A stretch of DNA of 64,000 bases from Rotaria sordida (Eukaryota; Rotifera; Eurotatoria; Philodinida; Philodinidae): positions 1-64,000 of the forward strand of contig CAJNOL010001017.1 in the NCBI GenBank assembly GCA_905250125.1. The letters are read 5' to 3'. This document shows positions 13,001 to 31,800 of the stretch, piece by piece. A program made the translations under genes and the position numbers. Each line of letters starts with the position of its first letter. Position 1 is the first letter of the stretch. Under the pieces are notes generated by a model, which was not told the origin of the DNA, made no database searches, and saw nothing but the letters and a program-made list of their open reading frames with translations.

Positions 13001-13599
13001 AAAACAAGCTTCATACATTTCAATAGTGTAATAAATACTCGATATTTTGGACAAAAAAATAAAAAATAAAAATATGATGATTTTGAGTTATTTCTTTGGT
13101 TGATTTGATTTTATTGTATATTTTATTTACAATTGATTAAATATAAAAAGATCAACTATTTCCCCTTGAAATACGCGTGTAAATTTTAAAAGTCTGTTAC
13201 GACAATAAATACACATTAATAATGACTTTAATTTAAAATTAGCTCGAGTATTATCTGTCTAAAACTGTTGCCTAATAGATGATGCTACACGAAAAATACT
13301 CATCCAGTTTGGCATTTAAACTAAGAGAAGTATTATCAGAAATCGATCTACAATGTGTTCATTTATAGATACATTTATTAGAAAAAAACAAACAAACGTA
13401 CTCTTTAATGATAAACGATTTTTACAAAGAGATTAAAAATATCCAAATATAAAAACTATCTGATTAAAATAAGTACTAAAAAATACATTTTTTTAAATTC
13501 AAATCTGAATTCGTTTCACCGATACAGAAAAGGAAAGAATGAATTGCCAATATTTGATTTTAGTTTATACACAATTTACACATTTTTTTCTTCTTTTTA
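10035..13599. other. Gene desert with odd GC-rich patches
   Basis: No gene that I can support. Two short GC-richer stretches with CCAGTCCCGATCTCGG-like and GATCCCGGGATCAGG-like palindromic words occur near 10709-10775 and 10900-10930. A more marked GC-rich patch lies at about 11640-11875. The rest is stop-dense AT-rich sequence. Confidence 0.55.
11640..11875. other. GC-rich island in AT-rich desert, unexplained
   Basis: About 235 bp with far higher GC than its surroundings, ending in GTCGCGCGCACGCGTG. One plus frame stays open through it (11597-11857), but it starts on TTG and the translation is Cys/His-rich without a recognisable domain. ACATGTATG occurs twice within 50 bp. It does not look like tRNA or rRNA to me. 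It could be a foreign insertion, an element fragment or an exon of an unrecognised gene. Confidence 0.4.
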
Positions 13600-15683
<2,084 letters not shown>

Positions 15684-17410
15684 TGTACATTAAAAGACTC
15701 GTGAAGAAATAAAACAAACAAGACCAAGTTGTACTAGTTATACGTACCAAAATAAAATATGGTCATTTGTGCTTAAAGCAATATCGACACCTTTAAAAGA
15801 ATAATCAATATTTCTCTTCTTTTTGCATTCAAATGTTGTTCGGGTGATTGACACCTATTAATAAATGTCAAAATCTATGATTGGATCAAATTACTTTAGC
15901 AATCAAATATAATATTATAGATAAAGACGATCATTTGGTTTTGATGTATCTTTATGTAAAATAATAGTAGACAATTAAAGATTGAAATACAACATAATAT
16001 TGTCAATATTTCAATTGGCTAATAGCGTCATCTGGATTTAAAAAATTAAACTTTCGCATGTCATTCGTTTTACATGGAGAAAGTGGGAAACAAAATTTAC
16101 AATATATTGACGTAGATATCAAAAAAAAACTTTTAGTATTCGAAATAATCAATTCAGTCTCAATTCAAACTTGTGCATCTCTAGTATTGGTAAACTAGAT
16201 CTAAATTTCTATATTATGCATACACGGTGGAAGCACAAGGTCTGGGTAGGTTCGAATCCATCTTATATTGTATAGGGCTTGGATAGGCAAAAGTCTATCC
16301 TAGATTCATGCTTCGTAGGCTAAGGTAGGCTCAAGCATTTTTTTCTTTCTATCAGATTGATAGATTTGAGCAGTGCATTACATTTTGTTTTGTACAAACA
16401 CCAATATTTTGCACCGCCTCCGCCAGCTAATAATAATATTTTCTCAATCAAGTAGACATAGAAAACGTTTTCGAGAAAATATTGAGTTTCGTACAAGTAA
16501 ATATTGGATCATACATCGTCAATGAATTGAAGCGGAGATCTTTCATTACAAGTGAAGAAGAACTGTACGAAAAATCTAAGCCAGATTAAATAGGATATGC
16601 CGAAAATTTTTTTCGTCTTCGGCAACTAAGATTACATGCCTATTAAGCATTTTCAACAGTGAAGAATCTCACAATACAACATCTTTTTTTCCTGTGAAAC
16701 ATTTCTAGTTTACTATTAAACTTTTTCCTAGTAAAATAGATCAAAATCTCTTCTTTCGAAGGTTGCATTTCGATGAATATAAACACAAGTATGATTTTTT
16801 TTTACAAAAGGTGCCTATTTTTTTCTGATCTTCATCACTGTTAAACATTGCAAAATGTCAACTCAATAAAAGAGACACTAACTGTATTCCATCTAATGAA
16901 TCAAAACGTTTCATCATCTATGATATTATATATTTCTCTTTTGGAACGATAATTAAAAATAGTACTATCTCATAGTAGTGTGCGGAGATAGGAATTCCAT
17001 TTAAAAGTTTTCCAAAGAAACTCAAGATGATAACAATATCATCAATAGCACTCAAACTACCTTCAGACAAGTTAATAACTACTGTAGCTCATATATTAGA
17101 TAGATGTTTTTTTAGATTTAAAACTCGTCAGTTTTTCTCTTTGCAGAATCTTCTTCAAAAAAAAATCACAGAATTTCCATTAATAAATAACTACGCCTTT
17201 TTTGATTGAAATAAGTGGTGTTACGGAACAGATTATAACTTTTGTTTTTGATTCTAATTCAGGTCATAAAATTATCATTAATATAATAGAACTTATTATT
17301 ATATTGACTTATTGCTATCATTGACAAAAACACACACATACACACAAATACATTATACAATAAAACAAATATTTATACAAAAAGAAAATGAATAATATCT
17401 CTGATCTTTT
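15684..17410. other. Intergenic, no recognised gene
   Basis: AT-rich spacer upstream of HDHD5 and downstream of the ETO-family gene. A GGTTCGAATCC word at about 16250 resembles a tRNA B-box, but no cloverleaf or A-box could be found. GTAGGCTAAGGTAGGC-type repeats lie near 16310. Nothing else is supported. Confidence 0.55.
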
Positions 17411-20400
17411 TTAACTACTCTCAGTTTTTACTATAGTGACTTGATCGTTTCCATTTTCTGATTTTTCATTATCATTATTTATTGTCGGTGGTATTGATAG
17501 ATTTTCAGTTGTTCTTATTATTGACTCATCTTTTTGTTGATTTAAAGATATTGTTTTTGGTATAGAATGACAGTATAAACGTGAATTATCATTTAATTTT
17601 CTTTTTAAATCAGGTCCACATAATTTTTGATGTAAATCCCAATCACGATGTTGGCAATATTGTCCACAATAACGTGCTATACTACAACCAGAACATGTTT
17701 CTATAGCTTTACGACCACAATTCCAACAATGCTAAAATCCATTGAAATTTTTTTTTATAATTAATTCTTGTGTTTTGTATCAAATAAAATCATACCTCTG
17801 GTCCATCTTCTTGTCGATTAAGTAATGCATATGCTTCTTCAAATTTATGTGCTTTTAATCGTTGATATTGTTCACGTTCACGAAGTAAAATTTCATTCGA
17901 TTTTTGTTCAGTTTGTGAAATAGCTTTTTGTAAATCAATTAATGATTGACGTTTTATTTCTAAAACAGTTTCTTCTAAAATTTCAATATAAAGAAAAAAA
18001 TATATATTTAAAATATTATCATTTACCTGCTTTTCGACGAACTTCAGCAATACGATCATCAGTTTGTGATAATAATTCTGCATGTCTTCGTCTCCATTCA
18101 AGATCATTTGTTTCAATTAGACGACGAATATGAATATCTTTCTGTTGTAACATAAATAAAACTCTTTTACTTTTTGTTACCATTTCAAGTATGCAATTGA
18201 GCATCTAAATTTAACAAAAATAAAAATAAATTTTTTAAAATAAAAATAAATTTTACAAACATTTTCTGCCTGTTTCCAATCATCTTCTACATCTTTTAAA
18301 TCACTTGTATATTCGCGTAGATCTTTAATAAAATAAATAAACATTTAAGAGAACAATTATGAGACCATCGAGTATACAAGACGCTTGATGAAAACAGAAT
18401 TTTAGCGGCCAATACCTTTTCTTTAAAAAGTTAGTCAATGTCGACTTTTTACCGCTATCGTATACTAATGAGAAAAAACAACAAAAAATACACTGTAAAA
18501 GTTATGCTTGTTTTCATCTCAACGAATCATTCGAATTTTTTATAAATTATACTAAAAGATCGAGATTTGAAAACTGAACAAAATGAGCCATTCTCAATAT
18601 CGTACAATGTTGACCGACTCAAGTTTTATAAGACCAGCGTTGATGAAAAATGACTTTTACGATAGATCGAAAATGTCTATTTGATGACAATCTATCGTCT
18701 GTCAAGATTCAGAATCAGAGAGTTCCAAGCTAAATTTTATATATGTTATACAGCTTTGTATCTGCTACAAATTGATAAAAACATATTCAAAAATAAATGG
18801 TATATTCGAGGTGATATGAAATTCACATCCCTCTCTCGCATAATGGTTTTTGATGATTTTTCAATTACAAAAAAAAAAAAATGTTAGCGATTTTCATTGT
18901 CATGACACAGTTTTAAAACAAAATAAATACAATATTCAGAATCAGCGTCAAAAACTACATTGAGTCAAATATATAAAAAACTCACCTTAGTCCTTCGAGA
19001 GTCAGTTTTTCGCAAAAAAAAACATTTCTCTAAAATATATTTGACTCCATATCGTATTTATTTTGCTTTAAAATTCTGTCATTGTAATGAAAATTATTTG
19101 AAATATTTTTTTTTCTGTTGAACAATTATCAAAAACTATTATGTGAGAGAAAGATATGAATTCCGTGTCACCTCGAATATACCATTTATTTTTGAATATT
19201 CTGTTACCATTTTGTAGCAGATAAAAAGTTCCATAACATAGATAAAACTCAGCCTGGAACCCTCTGATTCTGAATCCCGACAGACGATAGATTGTCATCA
19301 AATAGACATTTTCGATCCATCGAAAAAGTCATTTTTCATCCATCTTGGTCCTATAAACCTTGAGTCGGTCAATATTGTACTATTTTGAAAATAACTCATT
19401 TTGTTCAGTTTTCAAATCTTGATCTTTTAGTATAATTTATAAAAAATTTGAATAATTCATTGCGATGAAAACAAGCACGACTTTTGCAGGATATTTATTG
19501 CTATTTTTTCTCATAAACTTATGGTAGTGTTGAAAAGTTGGAGTCGATGATTTCAGATATCGATGTATTGAATGCACAAAAGAAACAATTCTTTTTTATC
19601 GAGTGCTTGGTATACTTAATGACCTCATAATTCCTCTCTTAAAAAGTTAGACTTTGATATTTACAAGAACTAAATGCACGTTCTTTATCAGAACGTATTG
19701 ATGTTGTTATTGAATTTACATGTGTACGATGATTAACTGATGAACGTTTTGTTGCATACGAACGTTCATCAAGTTCATTTGAACTAAAAACAAAAAAAAG
19801 CAATGCAATACTATTAAATCAATGTTAACAAAAATAAAACATATCATTTACTCGTTAGATAATTTTCTTTTTCCATTTTCATTTAATTGTTCTTTCGATG
19901 GACTAAGATCATTTTCAAGTACATCGCGTGATAGAAATATTAATTCTTCATGTTGAGCAATAAATTGACTTGTTGATTGTTTCGATTGACGAGCTAATTG
20001 TAATAGATCTTTTTGTAGAAGAGGCAATGTTGACTGAAAGAAAACAATATATCAGTAAAATATTATACATATATATATATATATATATGCTTTTTTAAAT
20101 AACTACTTTTAAAAATGGTAATGCAAATGGTCTTAATGGAAAATTTGTTGCTGCTTGTAATTTTCCATGAAATTCTTCGACAGATAAAGCGTTATTCTAA
20201 AATCAATAATAAACATTTGATATTTTATAATATGTATCAAAAACAAAATCAATATAGTCTTATTCTCATTGAGTAGAAAACTTACAACAAGAGCTAATAT
20301 CAACGCTCGAACACGTTCACCTATTTCATTCGATATATCTGAACCAAAATAATATAATGTACTAAGAAAACATCGTAATTTATCTAATTGCTTTGATGGT

Positions 20401-20500
20401 ACTTGTATCGGAGAAATTGGTCGAGTAGTTGTTGATGTTTGTGTCTGAAGAGAAGAAGATAAAGGAGGTGATTGTATATGATTTGCTGTTGTTGTTATTA

Positions 20501-20532
<32 letters not shown>

Positions 20533-20619
20533 CCATTATTATTATTATTACTATCACTCACTGTAGTCATTGATGGTAATGAAATCAAACTTTCATTTGT
20601 ATCAGTCGGCATAGATGAT
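17411..20619 (-). CDS. RUNX1T1: ETO/CBFA2T (Nervy) transcriptional corepressor
   Basis: Exons 20619-20286, 20196-20107, 20033-19852, 19783-19665, 18322-18261, 18204-18027, 17974-17796 and 17731-17411 join in phase. Domains in order: a poly-Ser low-complexity leader encoded by a GAT/ATC repeat; NHR1/TAFH ([58 protein letters not shown]); a short ENGKRKLS linker; NHR2 oligomerisation helix region ([16 protein letters not shown]); NHR3 ([20 protein letters not shown]); then MYND zinc finger ([31 protein letters not shown], all Cys/His ligands present). This is the full domain set of nuclear ETO corepressors, which bridge DNA-binding factors to NCoR/HDAC complexes. The linker between NHR1 and NHR2 is much shorter than in vertebrates. 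The start is uncertain: the first exon reads in frame back to an acceptor at 20620, so either the ATG at about 20613 is used or a 5' exon exists upstream. The 1.34-kb intron 18323-19664 is almost wholly a palindrome. Confidence 0.93.
18350..19648. repeat. Long inverted repeat (foldback) in ETO intron
   Basis: Two arms of about 600 bp face each other around about 19000. Left landmarks: TTATGAGACCATCGAGTATAC (18357), GACCGACTCAAG (18612), TCAAGATTCAGAATCAGAG (18702), AATAAATGGTATATTCGAGG (18793). Each appears reverse-complemented on the right (about 19640, 19365, 19270 and 19180), with scattered mismatches. Two frames of 68 and 77 residues on opposite strands (both beginning MMTIYRLS) are translations of the two arms and not genes. 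The repeat fills the intron between exons 4 and 5. Confidence 0.88.
20503..20531. repeat. (GAT)n microsatellite encoding poly-Ser
   Basis: About ten GAT units within the first coding exon of the ETO-family gene. On the minus strand they read as consecutive Ser codons. Confidence 0.9.
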
Positions 20620-21849
20620 CTGCAAGAAAACAAAAAAATTAATTTTCGAATAACCATCAAAATTTCTTCATTTTTCTTTCCATACTTCATCATTGACAGC
20701 TGTCACTGTGAACAAGCTGTTTCCACTTACTATTATAAGTCCAAAAAGAAACAAAGAAAAAGCATATCTCATTTATACATAAGAAAAAAGATCTCTAGTT
20801 TATTTCATTTCTTATTATAAAATACATCAAATTCATTATAGAATATTTCATGATCGATTCATAAAACACAATACAAAACAGATATATATATATATATATA
20901 TAAATTGTCCAGATTTTGTCTTTAAGGTATAACAATATATGCTTACCTGATTCTGCTCATATATAATGCTAAGTGAATAGACCGAAAAAAAAACGAGAAT
21001 GAGAGAGAAATATTTCCAGATGGTTAGTAATTCTCTGAACATTAAAAAATATCAACAAGTAATCGAATGAAATGTCTTGCTTATTTTCTCTCTGAGAATG
21101 ATCACCATCTGTTACTTATAATCAGAATGATACAACAAGTAGCAGACTGTATATGATGTTGCAGCTGATTTTCTTCTCAAACTTTATAGGTAGAACAAAA
21201 CAACATTGGACACAGAAGAAAGAAGGAAAAAAAAACAGCAACTGTGCAGATGTAGAAATGTATGGTAGCCAGAGAATGCTCGATCGTCAAGGGAATAACG
21301 ATATACAGATGGCAGACATTTTGCTGATCTGCCAGATGGTTCAGATTATTTTCTTGTGGAAACGAACGTAAAAAATAAAGATGGTAGCTATTTGGCCAAA
21401 TGTTCATTATAAAAAATTTTCAAGGTCATATTAAAGAAATTTTCACTCACATCATATATCATTGAGTTACATGGTACAATGAGAAAAACAATTAATTCTC
21501 TTTCCGTCTGTTCACAAGTTGTTCTTATGCTGATTCGAACGTCAAGTCAAAGAGAAGCAAAGAGCAATTGCCCTTTCCTCTTCATAACAAGAAAGAAGAA
21601 AAAAAGAACAGCTGTATGAAGCGAGGGAAAAAAAAACTTGACGAAGACAACAATATATCCACAGACAATAATGACGGAAAAAAAAGATATAATATTCCTT
21701 TTTTTTTTTCTATTCTTCTTTCATCTATACACATAAACATAAAACTTATTTTTCTTGCAGATTGTTTTTTTGCTTTTTGTTCAATAAAAAAAGAAGAAAG
21801 ACACAAACTGAGCACACACAAATAAAGAGAATAAAACTACTTGGATGGA

Positions 21850-25848
<3,999 letters not shown>

Positions 25849-26647
25849 CATTTTGTCTGTATACGAATAGAGAAAAAGAATCGAAGACCGGAACCGGCTG
25901 ATGCCATGCCGAGCTGACGCTTTTGTCTTTTTTTTTGTTTGATTATTCATCGAGTCTCATTATATATAGATATGATTTTTATTTTATTTAATCAATTTTA
26001 GAAATTTGAAAAAAAATTCAAAATGATTAATTACATTTTAGAAACAAAAACAAAACATTTTCTATTCAGAGACGAAAGAAAGAGAGAGATTTAGTTGATT
26101 AGCATATATTCTATTAGATACTCTCTCATCTAGAATAATAGAGGAAACAAATCAGTTTTGTCCAATAATGACAAGCTTGTTGATCAATGCTCGTCCAAAA
26201 GAAGATGACAGGAAACAGATATTTCGTTTATTTTTTTACTTGACATTTGTGACACATCGGCATTTTTTTCTCAGAAAGAAAAAAGAAAAGAACTGAACAC
26301 AAGCCCACACACATAGACGAACGGATTAGCATTAGTCCATTCTTTTGGCTCATTGACTTCAGCTGTTTGCCTTTCAGCAATAGACACACATACATACATT
26401 ATATTTTGACCATCCGGTTATTAGTTTACTTGTTTATATGTATCGTGAGAATAGAAAAAAAAAAGATTTATGCCTGGAATTAGCACATCATCATCGATGT
26501 ACGATATTTTTCCTATCAGAATATTTGCTTTTTTTTGGCACGTAACTACCACAATATCGTGATATATAATTGAATGAAAATGGACCGTATTTTTCTTTTC
26601 AAAAAAGACTATCGAATAAACAGAAGCAAAAGAAAAGATTTGATTAC

Positions 26648-26662
26648 CTGAAGTGTTCTCAT
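26648..26662 (-). other. ELAVL: Possible ELAV alternative first exon (MRTLQ)
   Basis: The minus strand reads ATGAGAACACTTCAG|GTAATC: a five-codon exon ending in phase 0, which joins in frame to the [10 protein letters not shown] exon at 25726. It is short, so chance is possible. Confidence 0.35.
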
Positions 26663-27191
26663 ATCTTAATCTGAATAGATAATAATGAAAATTTGAAAAA
26701 AAAAGTGATAATAATCAAATAATAGAATAAAAATATGATGATGATGACGACAAGAGAAAAAAAAGAAATGGAAGAGAGAAGACTGATTTATTGATAAACA
26801 CATTGATCATACATTCTTCATCGGGTACCGACTATGTCTTCTCCCTTTTGGTTTTTTTATATTTATATGGATGTCGTCGTTGTCGATGGCGTTCTTGCTC
26901 TTGTACAGAACACGTTGTATCAGTAATAGAGGATAAATGAGATAGGAGAAAGAAATCGAGCAATGACGATAACGGAGATGCAATAATGAAAATAAAAAGT
27001 ATAGATGATGGATCGATCAATTAATGTAAAAACAAAGCATTATCCATACAGGCAATAATAATACTAACGATGTAAAAAGAGAAACCCAAGCTAGAAAGTG
27101 ATCTAGAAGAAAAAACATTTTATCGACGATAGCTATTCTAATTGCATGTGTCCATATCAATATTCACTGAATATGAAAGTATTTTGACATC

Positions 27192-27210
27192 CACACACAC
27201 ACACACATAC
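27192..27210. repeat. (CA)n microsatellite
   Basis: Run of CA/TG dinucleotides directly abutting the predicted donor of the distal ELAV exon. It reads as GU-rich sequence in the transcript. Confidence 0.9.
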
Positions 27211-27613
27211 CTGTTTATTTGATTTTTGTGTTGAATGTTCAGATGTTCGAGTGTGATCTATAAAAATCAAATAATTAATTTTATCAAAATATTTTTATAT
27301 ACCTGTAAGAATATCTTTATTTGATTAGGCGAATTAAAAGAGAAATAGATACAATTTAACAAGGCGCGAAGGAAAGTTAACAACCGATTAACTAATACAT
27401 ACATTAGGCGGGGAAAACAACAAAACGGGAAATTATTTTTTTTATTTATTTCAACTTACATCGTTGTTTTTTCATTGATGATGAAGTTTTCTTCATATCT
27501 TCGTTGTTAAATGCTTTTGAAGCTAAACGTTTCGACGACGTCTTGAACGAAGAAAATTCAAGTTGATTATCATGCAAGATATAATTATATACTTTCTCTC
27601 TTTTTTTTCTCAT
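27211..27613 (-). other. ELAVL: Possible ELAV distal 5' exons (67-aa basic N-terminus)
   Basis: Two exons (27613-27460 starting MRKKREKVYNY, and 27257-27211 encoding HTRTSEHSTQKSNKQ) have good donors (GAT|GTAAGTT, CAG|GTATGTG) and phases 1 then 0. That lets them join the ALTPTS exon of the ELAV gene. No in-frame stop occurs. The peptide is Lys/Ser-rich with a possible nuclear localisation sequence (KKTSSSMKKQR). It could instead be a separate short transcript. Confidence 0.5.
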
Positions 27614-28865
27614 CACAGATAAAATACAAAACAAAAAGAAAAAAGAAAAACGCTGAGATAAATCTTCTTAACAGGAGCTAACGAAAGCAAAAAAAAAAAG
27701 AAAAGAATCTACTTACTGTGATTAGGTGTTGATGCTTATTCTCTAATGAAATCAATACACAATCTATGAAGAGAGTGGAAAAAAAAGAATAACAAATGAC
27801 TGAATGTCAATTCGTTATGTGTCTTCTGTGGTTTTTTTTTCGCGCAAGTCACCAAGTGAACACGTGTCATTCAAAAGATTCAACTTGATTTTCATGTCTT
27901 TAGAAACAAAACAAAAAAAAAACGATAGAAAATCTACAATAAATGTATGTATATTTGGCATAATCAATAGATGATAGAGAAGATTCAAAAGAGTTGTAAT
28001 GACGCAAAAGAAACATCTGTCATAATATATGAGCCAAATATAACGTTTTTTTCTCTTGAATTTATTTGTAAATGAAATCAGAAATGTTGAATTGAAGGGA
28101 ATATCCATGCAAATTTGAAGATAATAAGAATCCCAGTTCAAATTAAACAAGCATAATTAATAGAATAGTTTAATATGACCTAGTGTAACATTTGTACATA
28201 TCTGTAATCGTTTACTCAATGTTTTCTTATACAATTACGCACATATGAGATTATCATATAAGTCTATATTAATCGATAAGAAATGATCATGGGTAAATTC
28301 CATATCTGTGTTGCCAGGCGTAGAAGTGAAGATTTTGCAAATTGTCTATGTTATTCACAAAATATAACCTTCGATGTTAATCAACATTGTTAATTTTTTA
28401 TCGGTTTGGATAAGAAAATTTCTCATGACTTCTATTGACATATAATCTCATTAATCATTGAAATAATAAAAAAAATCAAGTAAGACTTATCTCTATATCA
28501 TCAATATTCTTCTAATCAGTCATGAATTTTTGAGAAACAGATGTCGTTAGTCATCAATAAATCAAACAATTCTACGTTTAATCCTTTCAAAATTGTTTAA
28601 AATCTTTTAAATAAATTTAATATATTGTTTTTAATTCTTTCTTAAATAATTCTCAACATTCCTAAAAAAAGCGACAAAACTTTATAAAGGCTTTAATCTG
28701 TCATGTAATGGAACTTTAAAATGACTCATCATTAAACTAGATGATGATGATCATATCACTTGGTTAAATCTTTTTTCTTTTTCAAAGTAGATCAATAAGT
28801 TAAATAAAATATGCCATGATTGAATATTATATAAAAATATTCTATAGTATTATGATTATAAGACA

Positions 28866-31800
28866 ATGTCAGCAGTAGTTAGTGATTTAAATTCAGCTGC
28901 TGGTATTAGCAGTAATCGTTATTTATCATTTGATTTTGTTTCAACATCAAGTCCACATGATGAATATGAACTTATACAACGTATTGGTTCAGGAACATAT
29001 GGGGATGTGTATAAAGTAAATTAAGAAATTCAAATAAAAATTTCTATACTTTCTTTTTTTTTGCTTCAAGGCAAGACATATTCCAACAGCATCAATGCGA
29101 GCTCTCAAAGTAATTAAGCTTGAAGCTGGAGATGATTTTAATATAATTCAACAAGAAATTCTTATGATGTTACAATGTAGTCATCCAAATATAATTGCAT
29201 ATTTTGGAAGTTATTTAAAGTAAAAAAGAAATAAACAAAAAAGAAAACAGTATTCTTATATTAAATATTTAGACGAGATAAATTATGGATTGCTATGGAA
29301 CTTTGTGCTGGTGGTTCAATGCAAGATATTTATCATGGTTAGTAAAACAATCTTTGAAGTTTTTTTTTTTTTTTTTGCGAAGATAAAAATTTTTATTTTA
29401 TTAGTTTATGGACCACTTGGTGAATTACAAATAGCTTACATACTTAAAGAAACATTAAAAGGTTTAGATTATCTTCATAGAAATGGAAAAATGCATCGAG
29501 ATGTTAAAGTAAAAAAATTTTCTTACATAAAAGAAAAACAAATAAAAATTTCATTTTTTTAAAAATAGGGTGCGAATATCTTATTAACAGAAGATGGAAA
29601 TGTTAAATTAGGTAAATGAGTATTTTTATATTAATCTCTCGATTCGAATTTTTTTGTTTCTTCAGCTGATTTCGGTGTAGCAGCAAGTATAACAGCAACT
29701 ATATGTAAACGAAAATCATTTATTGGTACACCTTATTGGTAAGTGATAAAACAAAATAAAGATTATTAGACATTATTGATTAATTTAGGATGGCACCTGA
29801 AGTAGCAGCTGTTGAACGTAAAGGTGGTTATAATCATTTATGTGATATATGGGCTGTTGGTATAACAGCAATTGAATTTGCTGAATTACAACCACCAATG
29901 TTTGATTTACATCCAATGCGTGCATTATTTTTAATGTCAAAATCAGGTTTTAAATCACCAACATTAAAAGATAAAATGAAATGGACAATAACATTTCAAA
30001 ATTTTGTTAAATTTGCATTAACAAAAAATCCTAAAAAACGACCATCAGCTGAAAAATTACTTGACGTAATGGAAATGAAAAACTTTGAGACATTTTTCTT
30101 TTTAAGTTTTATTTTGTTATGTTTAGCATCCATTTCTTCAAGGAAATTTAACTACAGCTATTGCACGTGATCTACTTGATAGAGTACATAATGGTGCAAC
30201 AAGTAATCAGATATCAGAAGATCGAGATGATGATGATGATGATAGAGTTAGTCAATTTTATTTTAAAATTTTATCAATTGATTTCATTTTTTTTTTTGTG
30301 TATTATTTAAGAATAATTCTCAGGCACCAAGGAAGATCACATCGAATAAAGAACAACCTATTGTATCTTCGTCGAGTAAGATTAAGATTTTTATTTTTAT
30401 AGAAAGGAGAAAATAGAATGCATAGGAAAAATCATTTAACTGATACAAAAATCTGTGATTTTTGTTTGACTTTCTTTTTATTGTAATAATCATAATGTTA
30501 TTATTTAAAAACAAATTTAGATGTTCGTCCAATAATAACGAATATAAATCAACCACCATTAATCCGTAGTTCAATTCTCAATGATCCCATTCAATCAGAA
30601 ACAAATGGAATTAATTCGACAAATGATACTGTAACTTAAATCTTTAAAATTAAACAAAAAGACAGAACCTTCATAAATCGTATGTTTTTCTTTTAGCGTT
30701 CTGCAATAAATATCGATGAAACGTAAGTAATAAATAATCGACAATGGATTTGTTTGCAAATCTATTTATCTAGTGGACTTTTGGATTCATTTCTCGACGA
30801 ATTATCCCGACGGTATTTTAGAAAAAAAAATTCCTAGTTGCTAAAAAGAAAAAAAAACTCAACGCTTAGCATGAATAGTTCCACATATCTAACATTGAAT
30901 ATTTAATTTGAACAATAAAAAAATATTGATTTTATTTTTTTTATTTTTAGTGGACATGTTCCACCATCAATAAAACATAAAGATAATGGAAATACTGAAC
31001 ATATTCAAAGATTAAAATCTTTAGGTTTAGCTGATGAAGATATTCAAGTAAATGAAGAACGAAAAAAATTTTCTCGAGAAAAAAAAATGAATTTTTCTTT
31101 TTTTTTTAATTTCTAGCGTTTAATGTCTAAATTACCATTAAGTGCATTTGATGATTTAGCATTAAATGAAATTAAACATATAGTTGACGTTATGCGTGAT
31201 GCTGATGTTGAAGAAAATGAAGATGAATTAAATGATAATAATACAATAAAACGATCACCATTACCTATATCATTACCAGCAAAATCAAATAAAACAAAGA
31301 AAAAAGATCAACAAATGATTTATGAAAATATAGATACAAATAATAATACATTAAAATCAAAAAATGATGATAATACATTGAAATCAAAACAAGATAAAAC
31401 AACAATGTCAACATTATCAAATGGAATTCCAAGTGTACCTAGAGTTCATATGGGTGCTGGTTTTATGAAGATATTTAATGAATGTCCATTAGAAATTCAT
31501 GCTAGTTATTGTTGGATTAATAATGAAACTAGAGGTAAAATTAATGAGATTTTTTCAAACAAAAAATAAAAAATATTTTCTTGTTGACTAAATAAAAGAA
31601 TTTTTCGTTTTTTTATTGAAGAACAAAAAGCTTTTCTATGTCTAGGTAATCGAAACAAAACGACATAAAAATGTGATAGAAAGGCAAAATACGTCTGCCT
31701 TTCGGGTACCTTGAGGGATGATCTGTTGCCTAGCAACAGATTCAATAATCTGATATCTTTCCGACAACTAATACTAGCTGTAGCTCTGGACACAAGGTCG

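Noticed and set aside
16225-16275. GGTTCGAATCC tRNA B-box-like word
   Set aside because: No A-box at the right distance and no acceptor-stem or anticodon-arm pairing; probably chance or an eroded SINE.
18681-19301. Two similar small ORFs (MMTIYRLS..) on opposite strands
   Set aside because: They are translations of the two arms of an inverted repeat, with no codon bias or homology of their own.
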